NCBI GenBank assembly: GCA_964636665.1
Contig: CAZWVT010000001.1
Location: 1 to 64,000, forward strand
Length of the DNA: 64,000 nucleotides
Direction of reading: 5' to 3'
DNA from: JAAYLC01 sp964636665
GTDB lineage: Bacteria; Bacteroidota; Bacteroidia; Flavobacteriales; Flavobacteriaceae
The notes beneath the pieces were generated by a model. It saw nothing but the letters and a program-made list of their open reading frames with translations. It did not search any database and was not told the DNA's origin. This document shows, piece by piece, positions 26,237 to 35,195 of the stretch; position 1 is the stretch's first letter; every line of letters starts with the position of its first letter. The translations under genes and the position numbers were made by a program.

Positions 26237-28090
26237 TTACTTCTTTATAAATCGGAAAGTTTGATTTCCAATATTGGATTCTACAGTCAACATATAAATT
26301 CCTTTAGGTAAACTTTCTTGAAAATCCACTCTTAATTTATTTCCTGTAACAGTAACCGGAGTTGATTGGATTTGTCTTCCCAACATATCGTTAATACGAA
26401 TATCAAGCTCATGACCAAACAATTGCGGAGTGCTTAAATAAAGATAATTATCAATAACCGGATTTGGATAAAGAGTCATATTTTCCAAAGAAGTTACTAC
26501 TTGATTATTCAACAATGACTCTTCAACGTGAATATAAAAACGGTCTGAAGCTATGCTAGACGCATCTTGTGTCACTTGAAATGTGTATGTGTGTTCTCCT
26601 GTGGACAACAAAGTTTTATCACCTGTATAACTATCTACCAAGTAGATGGTGCTGAATTCAAGTCCATCAACGATAATTTTAAAAACATAATCTGAAGTTG
26701 TGTAATCGGCAACATATAATTCTAACATCTCTTCTGCTTGCGGCATTTCACGTCTTTCTATACTTAAATAAGTACCGTCATTAACTCGTGCTAAATTATC
26801 ACCAAAATTCATAAGCTTTTTAGCATCATACATATCAATAGCATTACTATAATTATCATCAAATAAGATTCCAATGCCATCTTGTACTGATTCTCCATTT
26901 GCATACTTATCGGCAGTGAATAATTGAACGGTTATCATATTCTCATCTGATAATCTGTTATTTCCGAAACTGTATGAAGTTAAATTTCCTGCAGCTTTGT
27001 GATATTCTGAAAAAGCTATTCCCGAAATGCCATCAGTTAAAACTTCCACTTGTGCTGCCTGACCCGGTTGTAAATATTTACCGGCGGTGGAGCTTGATAC
27101 ATTAGTTCCTGAAGGAAGAGATACTGCCACATAGCCTCCGTGGGTATTAATGGTTGGATCATATACATAATAATATGTAGGATTTAAATTTTCGGATTCT
27201 GCCAGAACATTGGCAATATTCACACAACTTTGATACGGGTTTCCAAACATTACATATTGTCCGGCAGTAGTCGAATTGAACATTTGAATAGCAGTTCCTC
27301 TTCTAAGGGCTCCTTTTGCGCGAAGTGTGGTCGCACTTGAAGATGTATTGTCTGTTAAACCTACTGAACGATCTCCGCGAATAAACATTAAATAAGCTTT
27401 TCCGGCTTGAAGTGTTTTTACATCAGTATTTGGTACAGACACAAACTGCTGCGTCGCAATATCAACAGTAAACATGGAAGCATTTCCGGTTTGGGTGGCA
27501 TCAAATCCATCTGTTTGATCTATTGTAGTTCCGGTGATGTGTGTGCCATAACCAGGTGACGGATTATGCGTATTACTCGTAGCGCCTTCTTGCCAATTGT
27601 CGTGAATTGAAGTTGTAGTTGTTACTGCTGAAGACAGCATTCTGTAGGATCTCTTATTTTGAAAATATTGTTCTACAGTAGCTTCTCCGGTAATTGTAGC
27701 TAAAGGTTCTACATGTCCTAATTCACCTGTATATCCAGGACCGCTTTTAAAAACAAGATTGCCTTGAATGTTTAAGTTACCATAAAGATTAATTACTCCT
27801 TGAATATTTAAGGTAGCGCCGCTCTCAATAGTTAAATGTCTTACGTTTACTGTCCCGTAAAATGTAAACTCACTGTCCTTAACAACAATGTCATCTGCCT
27901 CTGTACTAATACCATCTGGATTTGAAGGAGACCAACTACCGTTTTCGTATACGTAAACATTCGCTAAAACAGCAGCAGTGAAGAGCTCATTTGCTTTCCC
28001 GTTTTCAATAGAAGCCCATGAAAAATTCACAAGCAATGCCGATAAACCAATTAGAAAAGTCTTTTTTAAAGAAAATAGTTTCCCACTCAT
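26237..28090 (-). CDS. T9SS-secreted cell-surface protein, relative of the 22215-24443 product
   Basis: 617 residues from the ATG at 28090, whose signal peptide (LKKTFLIGLSALLVNFSWA) argues against the further upstream in-frame start at 28129. Seen: a region with WSPSNPDGIS and GATLNIQG (about 50-115), the conserved central block (about 130-370, with TTTTSIHDNWQEGATSNTHN and LMFIRGDRSV), one copy of the ~140-residue module (384-524) and a type A T9SS sorting domain from about 540 (LYPNPV to IKK). The central block is strongly similar to that of the 22215 product, so the two genes are a duplicated pair in opposite orientation. Confidence 0.88.
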   Translation of the reverse strand: MSGKLFSLKKTFLIGLSALLVNFSWASIENGKANELFTAAVLANVYVYENGSWSPSNPDGISTEADDIVVKDSEFTFYGTVNVRHLTIESGATLNIQGVINLYGNLNIQGNLVFKSGPGYTGELGHVEPLATITGEATVEQYFQNKRSYRMLSSAVTTTTSIHDNWQEGATSNTHNPSPGYGTHITGTTIDQTDGFDATQTGNASMFTVDIATQQFVSVPNTDVKTLQAGKAYLMFIRGDRSVGLTDNTSSSATTLRAKGALRRGTAIQMFNSTTAGQYVMFGNPYQSCVNIANVLAESENLNPTYYYVYDPTINTHGGYVAVSLPSGTNVSSSTAGKYLQPGQAAQVEVLTDGISGIAFSEYHKAAGNLTSYSFGNNRLSDENMITVQLFTADKYANGESVQDGIGILFDDNYSNAIDMYDAKKLMNFGDNLARVNDGTYLSIERREMPQAEEMLELYVADYTTSDYVFKIIVDGLEFSTIYLVDSYTGDKTLLSTGEHTYTFQVTQDASSIASDRFYIHVEESLLNNQVVTSLENMTLYPNPVIDNYLYLSTPQLFGHELDIRINDMLGRQIQSTPVTVTGNKLRVDFQESLPKGIYMLTVESNIGNQTFRFIKK

Positions 28091-28264
28091 AATATTAAAA
28101 ATTAATAATTCATTATAGATTAAAATCAATGTTGATTATTAATATTAGAAAACACAAGTTGTCTTTAACTCTATTTTCAGGTATTAATTAATCAGCGTAA
28201 TAACAAAATTTTTTGGGGGAAATAATAGAATTGGGGATGTATTATTCTATTGCTTTTATAAATG

Positions 28265-28272
28265 CAAAAGTA
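28265..28272 (-). promoter_or_regulatory. Predicted -7 element (TACTTTTG) of the 26237-28090 T9SS gene
   Basis: The minus strand reads TACTTTTG, matching TAnnTTTG, about 175 bases before the start; if used, the mRNA has a long AT-rich leader. Confidence 0.4.
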
Positions 28273-28320
28273 AGTTTAATTTTTTTATCAAAAAAATTTT
28301 TAACCTAAAAATTTCAACAC

Positions 28321-29325
28321 TTAATCGAGCTTTTCTGTTAATTTTTTAATCACTTTCGTCGGAGATTTCTTTTCGTAAAGGATTTCATATACAGCATTTA
28401 ATATCGGAGTTTTCGCCTTTTTCTTTCCTCTTTGCTGATTGAGCAAGTAAGCACTTCGGGCTGCGTAGTATCCTTCTGCAATCATATTGAGTTCCATTTG
28501 CGCACTTTTTACAGTATAACCTTTACCTATCATAGTGCCAAACAATCGATTGCGACTAAAAGTGCTGTAACCGGTCACGAGCAAATCGCCTAAATAGGCA
28601 GAGCCGTCGATGTCTCTTTTATTTTTATGGACTTTTCTTACATATTTTTTCATTTCACGAATCGCATTGCTCATCAGCACACTTTGAAAGTTATCACCAT
28701 AACCGAGCCCATGAGCAATTCCCGCCGCAACGGCATAAATATTTTTAAGCACCGCAGCATATTCAGTACCCAAAACATCATCACTGGTGGTGCATCGAAT
28801 AAATTCACTTCGCAACACATTTGCCATAATCTCGGCTTTGTCCATATCTGCACTGGCAATGGTCAAATATGACAACCGACCCAAAGCAACTTCTTCCGCA
28901 TGACAAGGACCTGTGATGACTCCTATATTGCTGAAAGGAACCTTATAATGTGTATTAAAATGATCGCCTACAATCATGCTCGTTTCAGGAACAATTCCTT
29001 TAATGGCAGAAAATATAACCTTGCCCTCCAAAGAACTTGTAATCTTTTGAAGTTCATTTTCTAAAAATGCAGACGGAATAGCAAAAATTAAATAATCAGC
29101 ATAAGCGACTATCTCATTAATATCAGAACTTATCACCAATTGCTCTGAATCAAATTCAACGGAACTTAAATAGTTTTGATTAAATCCATGGATTCGAATA
29201 AATTCTGCAGCCTCCTCATTACGCACATACCATCCTACTTCTTGAAGATTCTCGGCAAGCATTTTAACAATTGCTGTTGCCCAGCTACCTCCTCCCAATA
29301 CGGCGTATTTTAATGTGTCTGACAT
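28321..29325 (-). CDS. gpsA: NAD(P)-dependent glycerol-3-phosphate dehydrogenase
   Basis: 334 residues. It reduces dihydroxyacetone phosphate to sn-glycerol-3-phosphate for phospholipid synthesis. Seen: N-terminal Rossmann motif GGGSWATAI (about residue 10-18), IFSAIKGIVPET, the substrate-binding GPCHAEEVALG, catalytic Lys in LKNIYAVAAGIAHGLGYGDN, and GYTVKSAQMELNMIAEGYYA. It is the last gene of the yicC-gmk-nadD-gpsA operon, 4 bases after nadD. Confidence 0.96.
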   Translation of the reverse strand: MSDTLKYAVLGGGSWATAIVKMLAENLQEVGWYVRNEEAAEFIRIHGFNQNYLSSVEFDSEQLVISSDINEIVAYADYLIFAIPSAFLENELQKITSSLEGKVIFSAIKGIVPETSMIVGDHFNTHYKVPFSNIGVITGPCHAEEVALGRLSYLTIASADMDKAEIMANVLRSEFIRCTTSDDVLGTEYAAVLKNIYAVAAGIAHGLGYGDNFQSVLMSNAIREMKKYVRKVHKNKRDIDGSAYLGDLLVTGYSTFSRNRLFGTMIGKGYTVKSAQMELNMIAEGYYAARSAYLLNQQRGKKKAKTPILNAVYEILYEKKSPTKVIKKLTEKLD

Positions 29326-29329
29326 CGTA

Positions 29330-29959
29330 TTAATTTATTTTTGCTTTTGGTTTGTAAAAATTCATTAAATCTATATACTCCCAAACTTTTTCTGAAAGCA
29401 TAGGACGTACTTCTTTTTTTGAAGCTATCGCTTTTCTAACAAATGTTGACGAGAGTTCAATAATGGGCGCTTCAACTTTATAAATCCCCGAAGAATCTGT
29501 TTTTTCTATTTCATAATCATAAAACTCTGCGATAGTTCCTTCATTAGACAGCCTCGGATATACGTATATTTTATAATTACTCAGCAAAACCTCATAATTT
29601 TTCCACTTAGGTAAACTTTTTAAATTATCCGCTCCCATAATAAGTGAGAATCTGTAATTTGGATGTTTTTCTTCAAGAATAACCATTGTATTAACAGTAT
29701 AATTGGGTTGTGGCATTCCAAATTCAACAGTACTGACTTTAAGCTTCGGATAACTTTCCAAAGCCATATCGACCATTTCTCGTCTGTGAAAATCTTCTAA
29801 TAAAGATTTCTTTTTCTTGAGCGGATTGTGTGGTGTAATGACAAACCAAACTTCATCCATAGTTGTATATTCCGCCATGTAATTGGCAACGATTAAATGA
29901 CCGATATGAACGGGATTAAACGTTCCGAAAAACAAACCTATTTCTTTTGTTTTACTCAT
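29330..29959 (-). CDS. nadD: Nicotinate-nucleotide adenylyltransferase
   Basis: 209 residues. It converts nicotinate mononucleotide and ATP to deamido-NAD. Seen: the nucleotidyltransferase motif FFGTFNPVHIGH (residues 9-20) with its HxGH, the substrate-loop region LIMGADNLKSLPKWKNY, and the second ATP motif ELSSTFVRKAI (ISSTxxR type). It overlaps the end of gmk by 8 bases and precedes gpsA by 4, so it sits in a tight operon. Confidence 0.96.
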   Translation of the reverse strand: MSKTKEIGLFFGTFNPVHIGHLIVANYMAEYTTMDEVWFVITPHNPLKKKKSLLEDFHRREMVDMALESYPKLKVSTVEFGMPQPNYTVNTMVILEEKHPNYRFSLIMGADNLKSLPKWKNYEVLLSNYKIYVYPRLSNEGTIAEFYDYEIEKTDSSGIYKVEAPIIELSSTFVRKAIASKKEVRPMLSEKVWEYIDLMNFYKPKAKIN

Positions 29960-30536
29960 TGTTTACAAAGTCATAAACTAAATTATAAGCTTCTTCCAAA
30001 GCGTCTTCAAGGTTGTAATTCTTGATGATTTTATCAAACTGAGGTGCGGTAGCAAGTTCAACAGATGCTTTGGCTATCCGCATATTGATTTTATTATCGT
30101 TTTCTGTTTTTCTTTTCTTTAAACGAATTTTTAATTCGTCAATGCTTGGAGGTTTTATAAAAACTGCCAGAGTTTGTTCCGGATATTTCTTCTTAATCCG
30201 CAAACCGCCCACAACGTCAATATCAAAAATTACATTTTTTCCCATTGCCCACAGCCGTTCTACTTCAGTTTTTAATGTTCCGTAAAAATTATCGCGATAA
30301 ACTTCCTCCCATTCCAGAAAATCATCGTTTTTAATATGCTGCTTAAATTCTTTGAGTGAAATAAAATAATAATTTTCTCCGTCAACTTCATTCTCACGCG
30401 GCTCTCGTGAAGTACAAGAAATAGAAAAACCCAAATTTAATTCCTCACGTTTTAACAAATGACGAACGATTGTGGTTTTTCCACTTCCGGAAGGAGCGGA
30501 AAAAACAATTAATTTACCTCCTTTATTTTTTTTCAT
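29952..30536 (-). CDS. gmk: Guanylate kinase
   Basis: 194 residues. It phosphorylates GMP to GDP. Seen: P-loop FSAPSGSGKTTI (about residue 12-23), the GMP-binding SCTSREPRENEVDGENYYFIS, and the lid with KKRKTENDNKINMRIAKA. The length is standard. It lies 17 bases after yicC and overlaps nadD by 8 bases. Confidence 0.97.
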   Translation of the reverse strand: MKKNKGGKLIVFSAPSGSGKTTIVRHLLKREELNLGFSISCTSREPRENEVDGENYYFISLKEFKQHIKNDDFLEWEEVYRDNFYGTLKTEVERLWAMGKNVIFDIDVVGGLRIKKKYPEQTLAVFIKPPSIDELKIRLKKRKTENDNKINMRIAKASVELATAPQFDKIIKNYNLEDALEEAYNLVYDFVNNE

Positions 30537-30553
30537 TACAATAACCTAACTTA

Positions 30554-31411
30554 TTAAAGAATATTCATTGTCTGTTCTTTCATCTTTTCCAATTCATCTT
30601 TCATCTGAACAACCAATTGTTGAATGGGAGCATCATTGGCTTTGCTTCCGATTGTATTAATTTCTCTCCCGATTTCCTGAAGGATGAAACCAAGTTTTTT
30701 TCCGTTGGACTCTTTGCTTTTTAGCACTTCTATAAAGTAGTTTAAATGCGATTTTAATCGTACTTTCTCTTCAGTAATATCAAACTTTTCTAAATAAAAA
30801 ATCAGTTCTTGTTCAAATCTATTTTCATCGATTCCTTCTTTGAGTTCCGACACACCTTTATACAACCGATTCCGTACTGCATCGATACGTCCGCTGTCTA
30901 TTTTCTCTATTTCTACTAATAATGATTCGATATTTTTTATACGGAGTTTAAAATCTTTTTCAAGAATTTTTCCTTCATAAACCCGAAAATCGTTAATCCT
31001 TTTTATTGCTTTATTCAAAGCAGAAAGTAATTTTTCATATTCCTTTTCATCTAAGGTTTCTGCTTGTGCATTCATCGAGTCCGGCATTCGCACTGCCATT
31101 TTTAATAATTCCAAGGGATCACCATTAACGATATCCGCCAATTGACGGATGTATTGATTTACGACCGATTTATTAATTTGGGTACGTACCATCTCACCGG
31201 TTATATCAATGGAAATTGTCAATTCAATTTTTCCTCGTTTTAATGCCTTGGCAATTTTATCTCTTATTTCTAATTCTTTTTCGCGATAAGCGGTGGGAAT
31301 TCGTGCATTAATATCCAAACCTTTACTATTTAAAGATTTAATTTCAATGCTAATGGTTTTTGATGGCAAATGAATTACTTCCTTACCATAACCTGTCATA
31401 GATTCTATCAT
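30554..31411 (-). CDS. YicC-family endoribonuclease
   Basis: 285 residues from the ATG at 31411 (MIESMTGYGKE), the standard YicC start; a longer frame reaching 31507 would cross the -7 element at 31434-31441. Seen: the N-terminal YicC domain (SMTGYGKE, EIKSLNSKGLDI), a long charged helical centre (about 120-210), and the C-terminal DUF1732 stretch GKKLGFILQEIGREINTIGSKAND. E. coli YicC is reported as an RNase; the cellular role is still poorly defined. Its position directly upstream of gmk is conserved in many bacteria. Confidence 0.93.
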   Translation of the reverse strand: MIESMTGYGKEVIHLPSKTISIEIKSLNSKGLDINARIPTAYREKELEIRDKIAKALKRGKIELTISIDITGEMVRTQINKSVVNQYIRQLADIVNGDPLELLKMAVRMPDSMNAQAETLDEKEYEKLLSALNKAIKRINDFRVYEGKILEKDFKLRIKNIESLLVEIEKIDSGRIDAVRNRLYKGVSELKEGIDENRFEQELIFYLEKFDITEEKVRLKSHLNYFIEVLKSKESNGKKLGFILQEIGREINTIGSKANDAPIQQLVVQMKDELEKMKEQTMNIL

Positions 31412-31433
31412 AAAACGAGTTTGTAAAAAACTA

Positions 31434-31441
31434 CAAAGGTA
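31434..31441 (-). promoter_or_regulatory. Predicted -7 element (TACCTTTG) of the yicC-gmk-nadD-gpsA operon
   Basis: The minus strand reads TACCTTTG, matching TAnnTTTG, 22 bases before the yicC ATG. Confidence 0.6.
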
Positions 31442-31526
31442 TGAAAAAGCATTCGTTAGCCTCAGATTCTTTTTTGAGTGCCAATTTGTGTTATTAACTT
31501 TCCTCAATCTAAACAGAAAAAGACCT

Positions 31527-31534
31527 TATCTTTG
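31527..31534 (+). promoter_or_regulatory. Predicted -7 element (TATCTTTG) of the thioesterase gene
   Basis: An exact match, nine bases before the ATG at 31544, giving a predicted leader of only about 4 bases. Confidence 0.55.
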
Positions 31535-31543
31535 TTAAAAAAT

Positions 31544-32032
31544 ATGTTTTTAAAAAAATTTGAAATCCGCTGGAGTGATGTAGATGCAAACAGACACCTT
31601 AGAAACAGTGCTTATATCGATTATATGAGCCATACCCGAATGAGTTTTCTCATGGAGAAAGGATTGGGTCAGGAAAGTTTGATGAAATACGATTTGGGGC
31701 CGGTCGCTTTTTATGAACACATCTATTATTTTAAAGAAGTTTTTCCCGGAAAACCCATTTATGTTTCTTTAAAATTAAATGGAATGGCTGAAGACGGCAG
31801 ATTTTTTAATTTTTCTCATGATTTTTACAATCACAAAGGAGAAAATATCGCGCGTTGTGAGATGATGGGTGGCTGGATAAATATGGTAACCCGAAAAACA
31901 ACGGGACTTCCAAAAGAATTTTTAGAGCGTTTTAATGCATTTGAAAAGACAGCAAATTTTAAAATACTTACTTCCAAAGACACGCGCGCATTCAACCAAA
32001 AGCCAGTAGATTTAATGGATTTTAAGCCGTGA
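31544..32032 (+). CDS. Acyl-CoA thioesterase, hotdog (4HBT) family
   Basis: 162 residues from the ATG at 31544. Seen: the 4HBT opening FEIRWSDVDANRHLRNSAYIDYM, with the catalytic Asp and the conserved Asn/His of the YbgC-type pattern, then VFPGKPIYVSLKLNG and ARCEMMGGWINM. It would hydrolyse an acyl-CoA or acyl-ACP; the substrate is unknown. Its 3' end overlaps the end of the convergent EamA transporter gene by 21 bases. Confidence 0.87.
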   Translation: MFLKKFEIRWSDVDANRHLRNSAYIDYMSHTRMSFLMEKGLGQESLMKYDLGPVAFYEHIYYFKEVFPGKPIYVSLKLNGMAEDGRFFNFSHDFYNHKGENIARCEMMGGWINMVTRKTTGLPKEFLERFNAFEKTANFKILTSKDTRAFNQKPVDLMDFKP

Positions 32033-32914
32033 CTTTCTTTTAATGGTAGTGAGATAAACCCCGATAAAAATAAGAAATCCTGCTGCTATCCGGATGGGCG
32101 TCAATGTATCGGCTCCAACAAAAACAGCAAAAATTGTTGCTACTAACGGTTGCAGATAAATAAAAACGCCTAATGTTGAAGGGCTGAGTCGTTTCAGCGC
32201 GAAAATATTTAATAAGTAAGTGAAAAATGTGGTGGCAATTACTACAAACATAAGCTGCCCGATTTCTGTTGTATTTAATTCAATCCAAGCTACTTCTGAC
32301 ACCTGTTTAAAACCAATCGGCAGATTGATTATCAAAGAGATTAAAAAGAAGTATTTCAACAACGTAACGGGTTTGTATTTGCCAATAAGCGGTTTTGCCA
32401 GGATAATATAAAAAGCATACGAAATGGCATTGAGAATAAACAACAAATTTCCCAGTGGAATATTTGGCGCATTAAATTGTGTCTTTTTCTGAAACATAAT
32501 TAAAATAAGCGCTCCTGAAAGACCGATTAAAATTCCCACTGCTTTCAACCAAGATATTTTTTCTTTTAATAAAAAAGCAGATAAAATCAAGAGTAAAATC
32601 GGTGTTACCGTCATTGAAACGGCACTGTTAATTGGTGTTGAAAGGCTGAGGCCTTTAAAAAACATCAACATATTGAGAACCATTCCAAAAATAGCACACG
32701 CCAGAATGCGAAGCCAATCTCTTTTTTCAATAGGTTCACTTTTGACAAACAAACTCAACGTCCAAAACAACAAAGCGGCACCGCCCACACGCAGCAGAAT
32801 AAATCCTTCCGGCTGAATAACTTGCGGCATTAATCCTTTGGCTATGGTGTGATTTATTCCGTAAATAGTTTCTGTAGCTGTAGCCGCTATTAAAGCTAAA
32901 TTGCGATTGTTCAT
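32012..32914 (-). CDS. DMT-superfamily transporter with two EamA domains
   Basis: 300 residues with ten hydrophobic segments in two EamA repeats (about 8-140 and 150-290). Seen: the repeat-end patterns GILIGLSGALILI and AAGFLIFIGVYLTTI. Members export metabolites, amino acids or other small molecules; specificity cannot be inferred. It overlaps the convergent thioesterase gene by 21 bases at the 3' ends. Confidence 0.9.
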   Translation of the reverse strand: MNNRNLALIAATATETIYGINHTIAKGLMPQVIQPEGFILLRVGGAALLFWTLSLFVKSEPIEKRDWLRILACAIFGMVLNMLMFFKGLSLSTPINSAVSMTVTPILLLILSAFLLKEKISWLKAVGILIGLSGALILIMFQKKTQFNAPNIPLGNLLFILNAISYAFYIILAKPLIGKYKPVTLLKYFFLISLIINLPIGFKQVSEVAWIELNTTEIGQLMFVVIATTFFTYLLNIFALKRLSPSTLGVFIYLQPLVATIFAVFVGADTLTPIRIAAGFLIFIGVYLTTIKRKSRLKIH

Positions 32915-32964
32915 TTAAGATTTTAAAATGCTTAGTGCAGATTAATATTTGTAAACGCAGGAAA

Positions 32965-33735
32965 TTACTTCAAACTTCTTAAAAATTCTTCTGTTTCTTT
33001 TTTACTCAATCGCAATTCAAAAGCACCATCTGCATAACTTGCAATATCATATTGATTGTAAATAAAAATAAGGCTGTCCGAAGTAAAACCAAAACTGGAA
33101 GGCAACGAAAAAGTGTCATCTTCAAACCAAAATCCGGTTTCGTTGATAGATGCATCCAAAGGAATTCCTTGATCTTTACGAAATTTTGTTTCGGCATAAG
33201 CTTTAAAGCTTTCCGTATTGTTAAAAACATCATTCATAGAATATTCTGTTCCTGTTCTTGGATCAAGATTCATAAAACGGGTACTCCCATAACCATGAGC
33301 GCCTCCGGAATAAAGATATTGGTACATTTCCAATGAAATTATTTCGGAATCGGCATACAGTTCTTTTATTCGTATTTGAACCACATACTTACCGACCATA
33401 TCGGGAAATTCTTGTAAATCGCTATAGTATGTTTCAGCTAAATTTCGTGTTGCTTCTTCAATGCTTTTTGCAGTGGACGGAGTTTCAGGATTTAATTCTA
33501 AGGCATTAATAATAAACTTGCTTATTTTCTCATTAATTTTTGAAGTCGTAAGTTCATCTCCTTTAAAATAAAGATATTCAACAGTAATTTCAGGACACAG
33601 AATCTCATTGCATAATTCCATCTCTTTTTCTGTGAAACTTTTAGCTTCCCAAGTTATTATGGGCTCCTCTTTTTGGCAACTTGTAAAAAATATAAAAAAT
33701 AGATAAAGTATTGATAATGTATTCTTTTTAAACAT
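32965..33735 (-). CDS. DUF3298-domain lipoprotein (RsiV/PdaC-like fold)
   Basis: 256 residues. Seen: signal peptide with lipobox (FFTSC, Cys20), a DUF4163-like N-terminal part (about 35-145) and a C-terminal DUF3298 domain with SGGAHGYGSTRFMNLDPRTG (about 142-161) and a tyrosine-rich IYNQYDIASYADGA. Such domains occur in anti-sigma factors and deacetylase-associated proteins exposed at the cell surface; function here is unknown. It is divergent from the cystathionine gamma-synthase gene. Confidence 0.85.
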   Translation of the reverse strand: MFKKNTLSILYLFFIFFTSCQKEEPIITWEAKSFTEKEMELCNEILCPEITVEYLYFKGDELTTSKINEKISKFIINALELNPETPSTAKSIEEATRNLAETYYSDLQEFPDMVGKYVVQIRIKELYADSEIISLEMYQYLYSGGAHGYGSTRFMNLDPRTGTEYSMNDVFNNTESFKAYAETKFRKDQGIPLDASINETGFWFEDDTFSLPSSFGFTSDSLIFIYNQYDIASYADGAFELRLSKKETEEFLRSLK

Positions 33736-33776
33736 AGAAAGGCAGTTAATGATTTAATAGTCCCATTTGAAACCAG

Positions 33777-33784
33777 TATCTTTG
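33777..33784 (+). promoter_or_regulatory. Predicted -7 element (TATCTTTG) of the cystathionine gamma-synthase gene
   Basis: An exact match, 141 bases before the ATG at 33926, implying a leader of about 135 bases. A minus-strand TAAATTTG at 33793-33800 could serve the divergent DUF3298 gene. Confidence 0.5.
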
Positions 33785-33828
33785 TATCAGGTCAAATTTA
33801 AACAGTCAAATGTATATAATCTGTAAAA

Positions 33829-33870
33829 GATATATTAAATGATTGTTGGCTGTGGCGCAGTTAATATATC
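33829..33870 (+). promoter_or_regulatory. Leader hairpin upstream of cystathionine gamma-synthase
   Basis: A 10-bp perfect inverted repeat, GATATATTAA (33829-33838) and TTAATATATC (33861-33870), encloses a 22-base loop and is followed by GATTTTTAC. It lies inside the predicted long leader and could be an attenuator-like element. I could not fit it to a known SAM riboswitch class. Confidence 0.35.
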
Positions 33871-33925
33871 GATTTTTACAAGATTTTTGAAACTTTTAAA
33901 ATTATTTATTTAAAAATTTAAACTT

Positions 33926-35068
33926 ATGAAATTTAACACAAAAGCCATTCACGGCGGACAAGAAAATGCTGATCCTGCCTATGGTTCTGTAATGCCTCCA
34001 ATTTATCAAACTTCAACTTATGCCCAATCCACTCCGGGAGGTCATAAAGGTTTTGAATATTCGCGCAGCGGAAATCCTACTCGTTCAGCTTTGGAACGCT
34101 CATTTGCAAGTATTGAAAATGGAAAATACGGACTTGCATTTTCAAGTGGTCTTGCTGCCATTGATGCAGTTATAAAATTATTGGAACCCGGCGATGAAGT
34201 TATCTCAATCAATGACTTGTACGGAGGAACTTATAGGCTTTTTAAACAGGTTTTTGAAAAATTCGGAATTAAATTTCAATTTATCGGAATGGAAAAAGCC
34301 GAATCTGTTCAAGATTATATTACTTCAAAAACAAAATTAATCTGGATAGAAACGCCTACAAATCCGATGTTAAATATCATCGACATCGAAGCCATTGGTA
34401 AAATTGCAAGAGAAAAAAACATCCTTTTTGCTGTTGACAACACTTTTGCTACTCCGTATTTGCAACAACCATTAGATTTAGGAGCCGATATTATTATGCA
34501 CAGTGCGACAAAATATTTGGGCGGGCACAGTGATGTTGTTATGGGAGCGCTTGTGGTGAATGACAAAGAGCTGGCAGATCGGTTGTATTTTATTCAAAAT
34601 GCAAGCGGCGCCGTTTGTGGTCCTCAAGATAGTTTTTTAGTGCTTCGCGGCATTAAAACGCTTCATGTAAGAATGCAACGCCATTGTGAAAATGGACGAG
34701 CAGTTGCAGAATTTTTAGACTCACATCCAAAAATCGAGAAGGTATTTTGGCCAGGTTTAGAAACCCATCCGAATCATGAAATTGCAAAAAAACAAATGAA
34801 AGATTTTGGTGGCATGCTCTCTTTTTCAACAAAAGGAAATGATTACGACCAAGCCATCAAAATTGTAGAAAAACTAAAAGTTTTCACTTTGGCAGAAAGT
34901 CTCGGTGGCATTGAAAGCTTAGCAGGTCATCCGGCCAGCATGACACATGCCAGTATTCCTAAAAAAGAACGCGAAAAAACAGGAGTGTTGAATTCCTTAA
35001 TCAGACTGAGTGTTGGAATAGAAGACATCGATGATTTGATTGCTGATTTAAAACAGGCTTTAGAATAA
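33926..35068 (+). CDS. metB: Cystathionine gamma-synthase (trans-sulfuration enzyme family)
   Basis: 380 residues, a PLP enzyme joining an activated homoserine and cysteine to cystathionine in methionine synthesis. Seen: the start KFNTKAIHGGQ, YSRSGNPTR (phosphate-binding Tyr/Arg), FSSGLAAIDA, FAVDNTFATPYLQQPL, and the Schiff-base Lys196 in SATKYLGGHSD. The C-terminal SLGGIESLAGHPASMTH is typical. Family members are hard to separate; cystathionine gamma-lyase or O-acetylhomoserine sulfhydrylase are possible alternatives. It has a long leader and a clear terminator. Confidence 0.87.
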   Translation: MKFNTKAIHGGQENADPAYGSVMPPIYQTSTYAQSTPGGHKGFEYSRSGNPTRSALERSFASIENGKYGLAFSSGLAAIDAVIKLLEPGDEVISINDLYGGTYRLFKQVFEKFGIKFQFIGMEKAESVQDYITSKTKLIWIETPTNPMLNIIDIEAIGKIAREKNILFAVDNTFATPYLQQPLDLGADIIMHSATKYLGGHSDVVMGALVVNDKELADRLYFIQNASGAVCGPQDSFLVLRGIKTLHVRMQRHCENGRAVAEFLDSHPKIEKVFWPGLETHPNHEIAKKQMKDFGGMLSFSTKGNDYDQAIKIVEKLKVFTLAESLGGIESLAGHPASMTHASIPKKEREKTGVLNSLIRLSVGIEDIDDLIADLKQALE

Positions 35069-35088
35069 TCCATACGTTTTCTTAAAAT

Positions 35089-35125
35089 AAAAAATCTCTC
35101 GGAATTTGATTTCGAGAGATTTTTT
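35089..35125 (+). terminator. Terminator of the cystathionine gamma-synthase gene
   Basis: A 13-bp perfect stem AAAAAATCTCTCG (35089-35101) with CGAGAGATTTTTT (35113-35125), an 11-base loop and a T-run. Confidence 0.9.
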
Positions 35126-35195
35126 TATGTATTAATTTTTAAATTGTAAAATCAACAGTTTTACACACTATTGAATAGCATAAATATTAACTTGT

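Noticed and set aside
32012..32032. 21-base overlap of the thioesterase and EamA transporter 3' ends as an antisense control element
   Set aside because: Short convergent overlaps are common in compact genomes and nothing else supports regulation.
33785..33925. SAM-II riboswitch upstream of cystathionine gamma-synthase
   Set aside because: The conserved GCUAAA-type segment and pseudoknot partners that I would expect are not visible; only a simple hairpin is.
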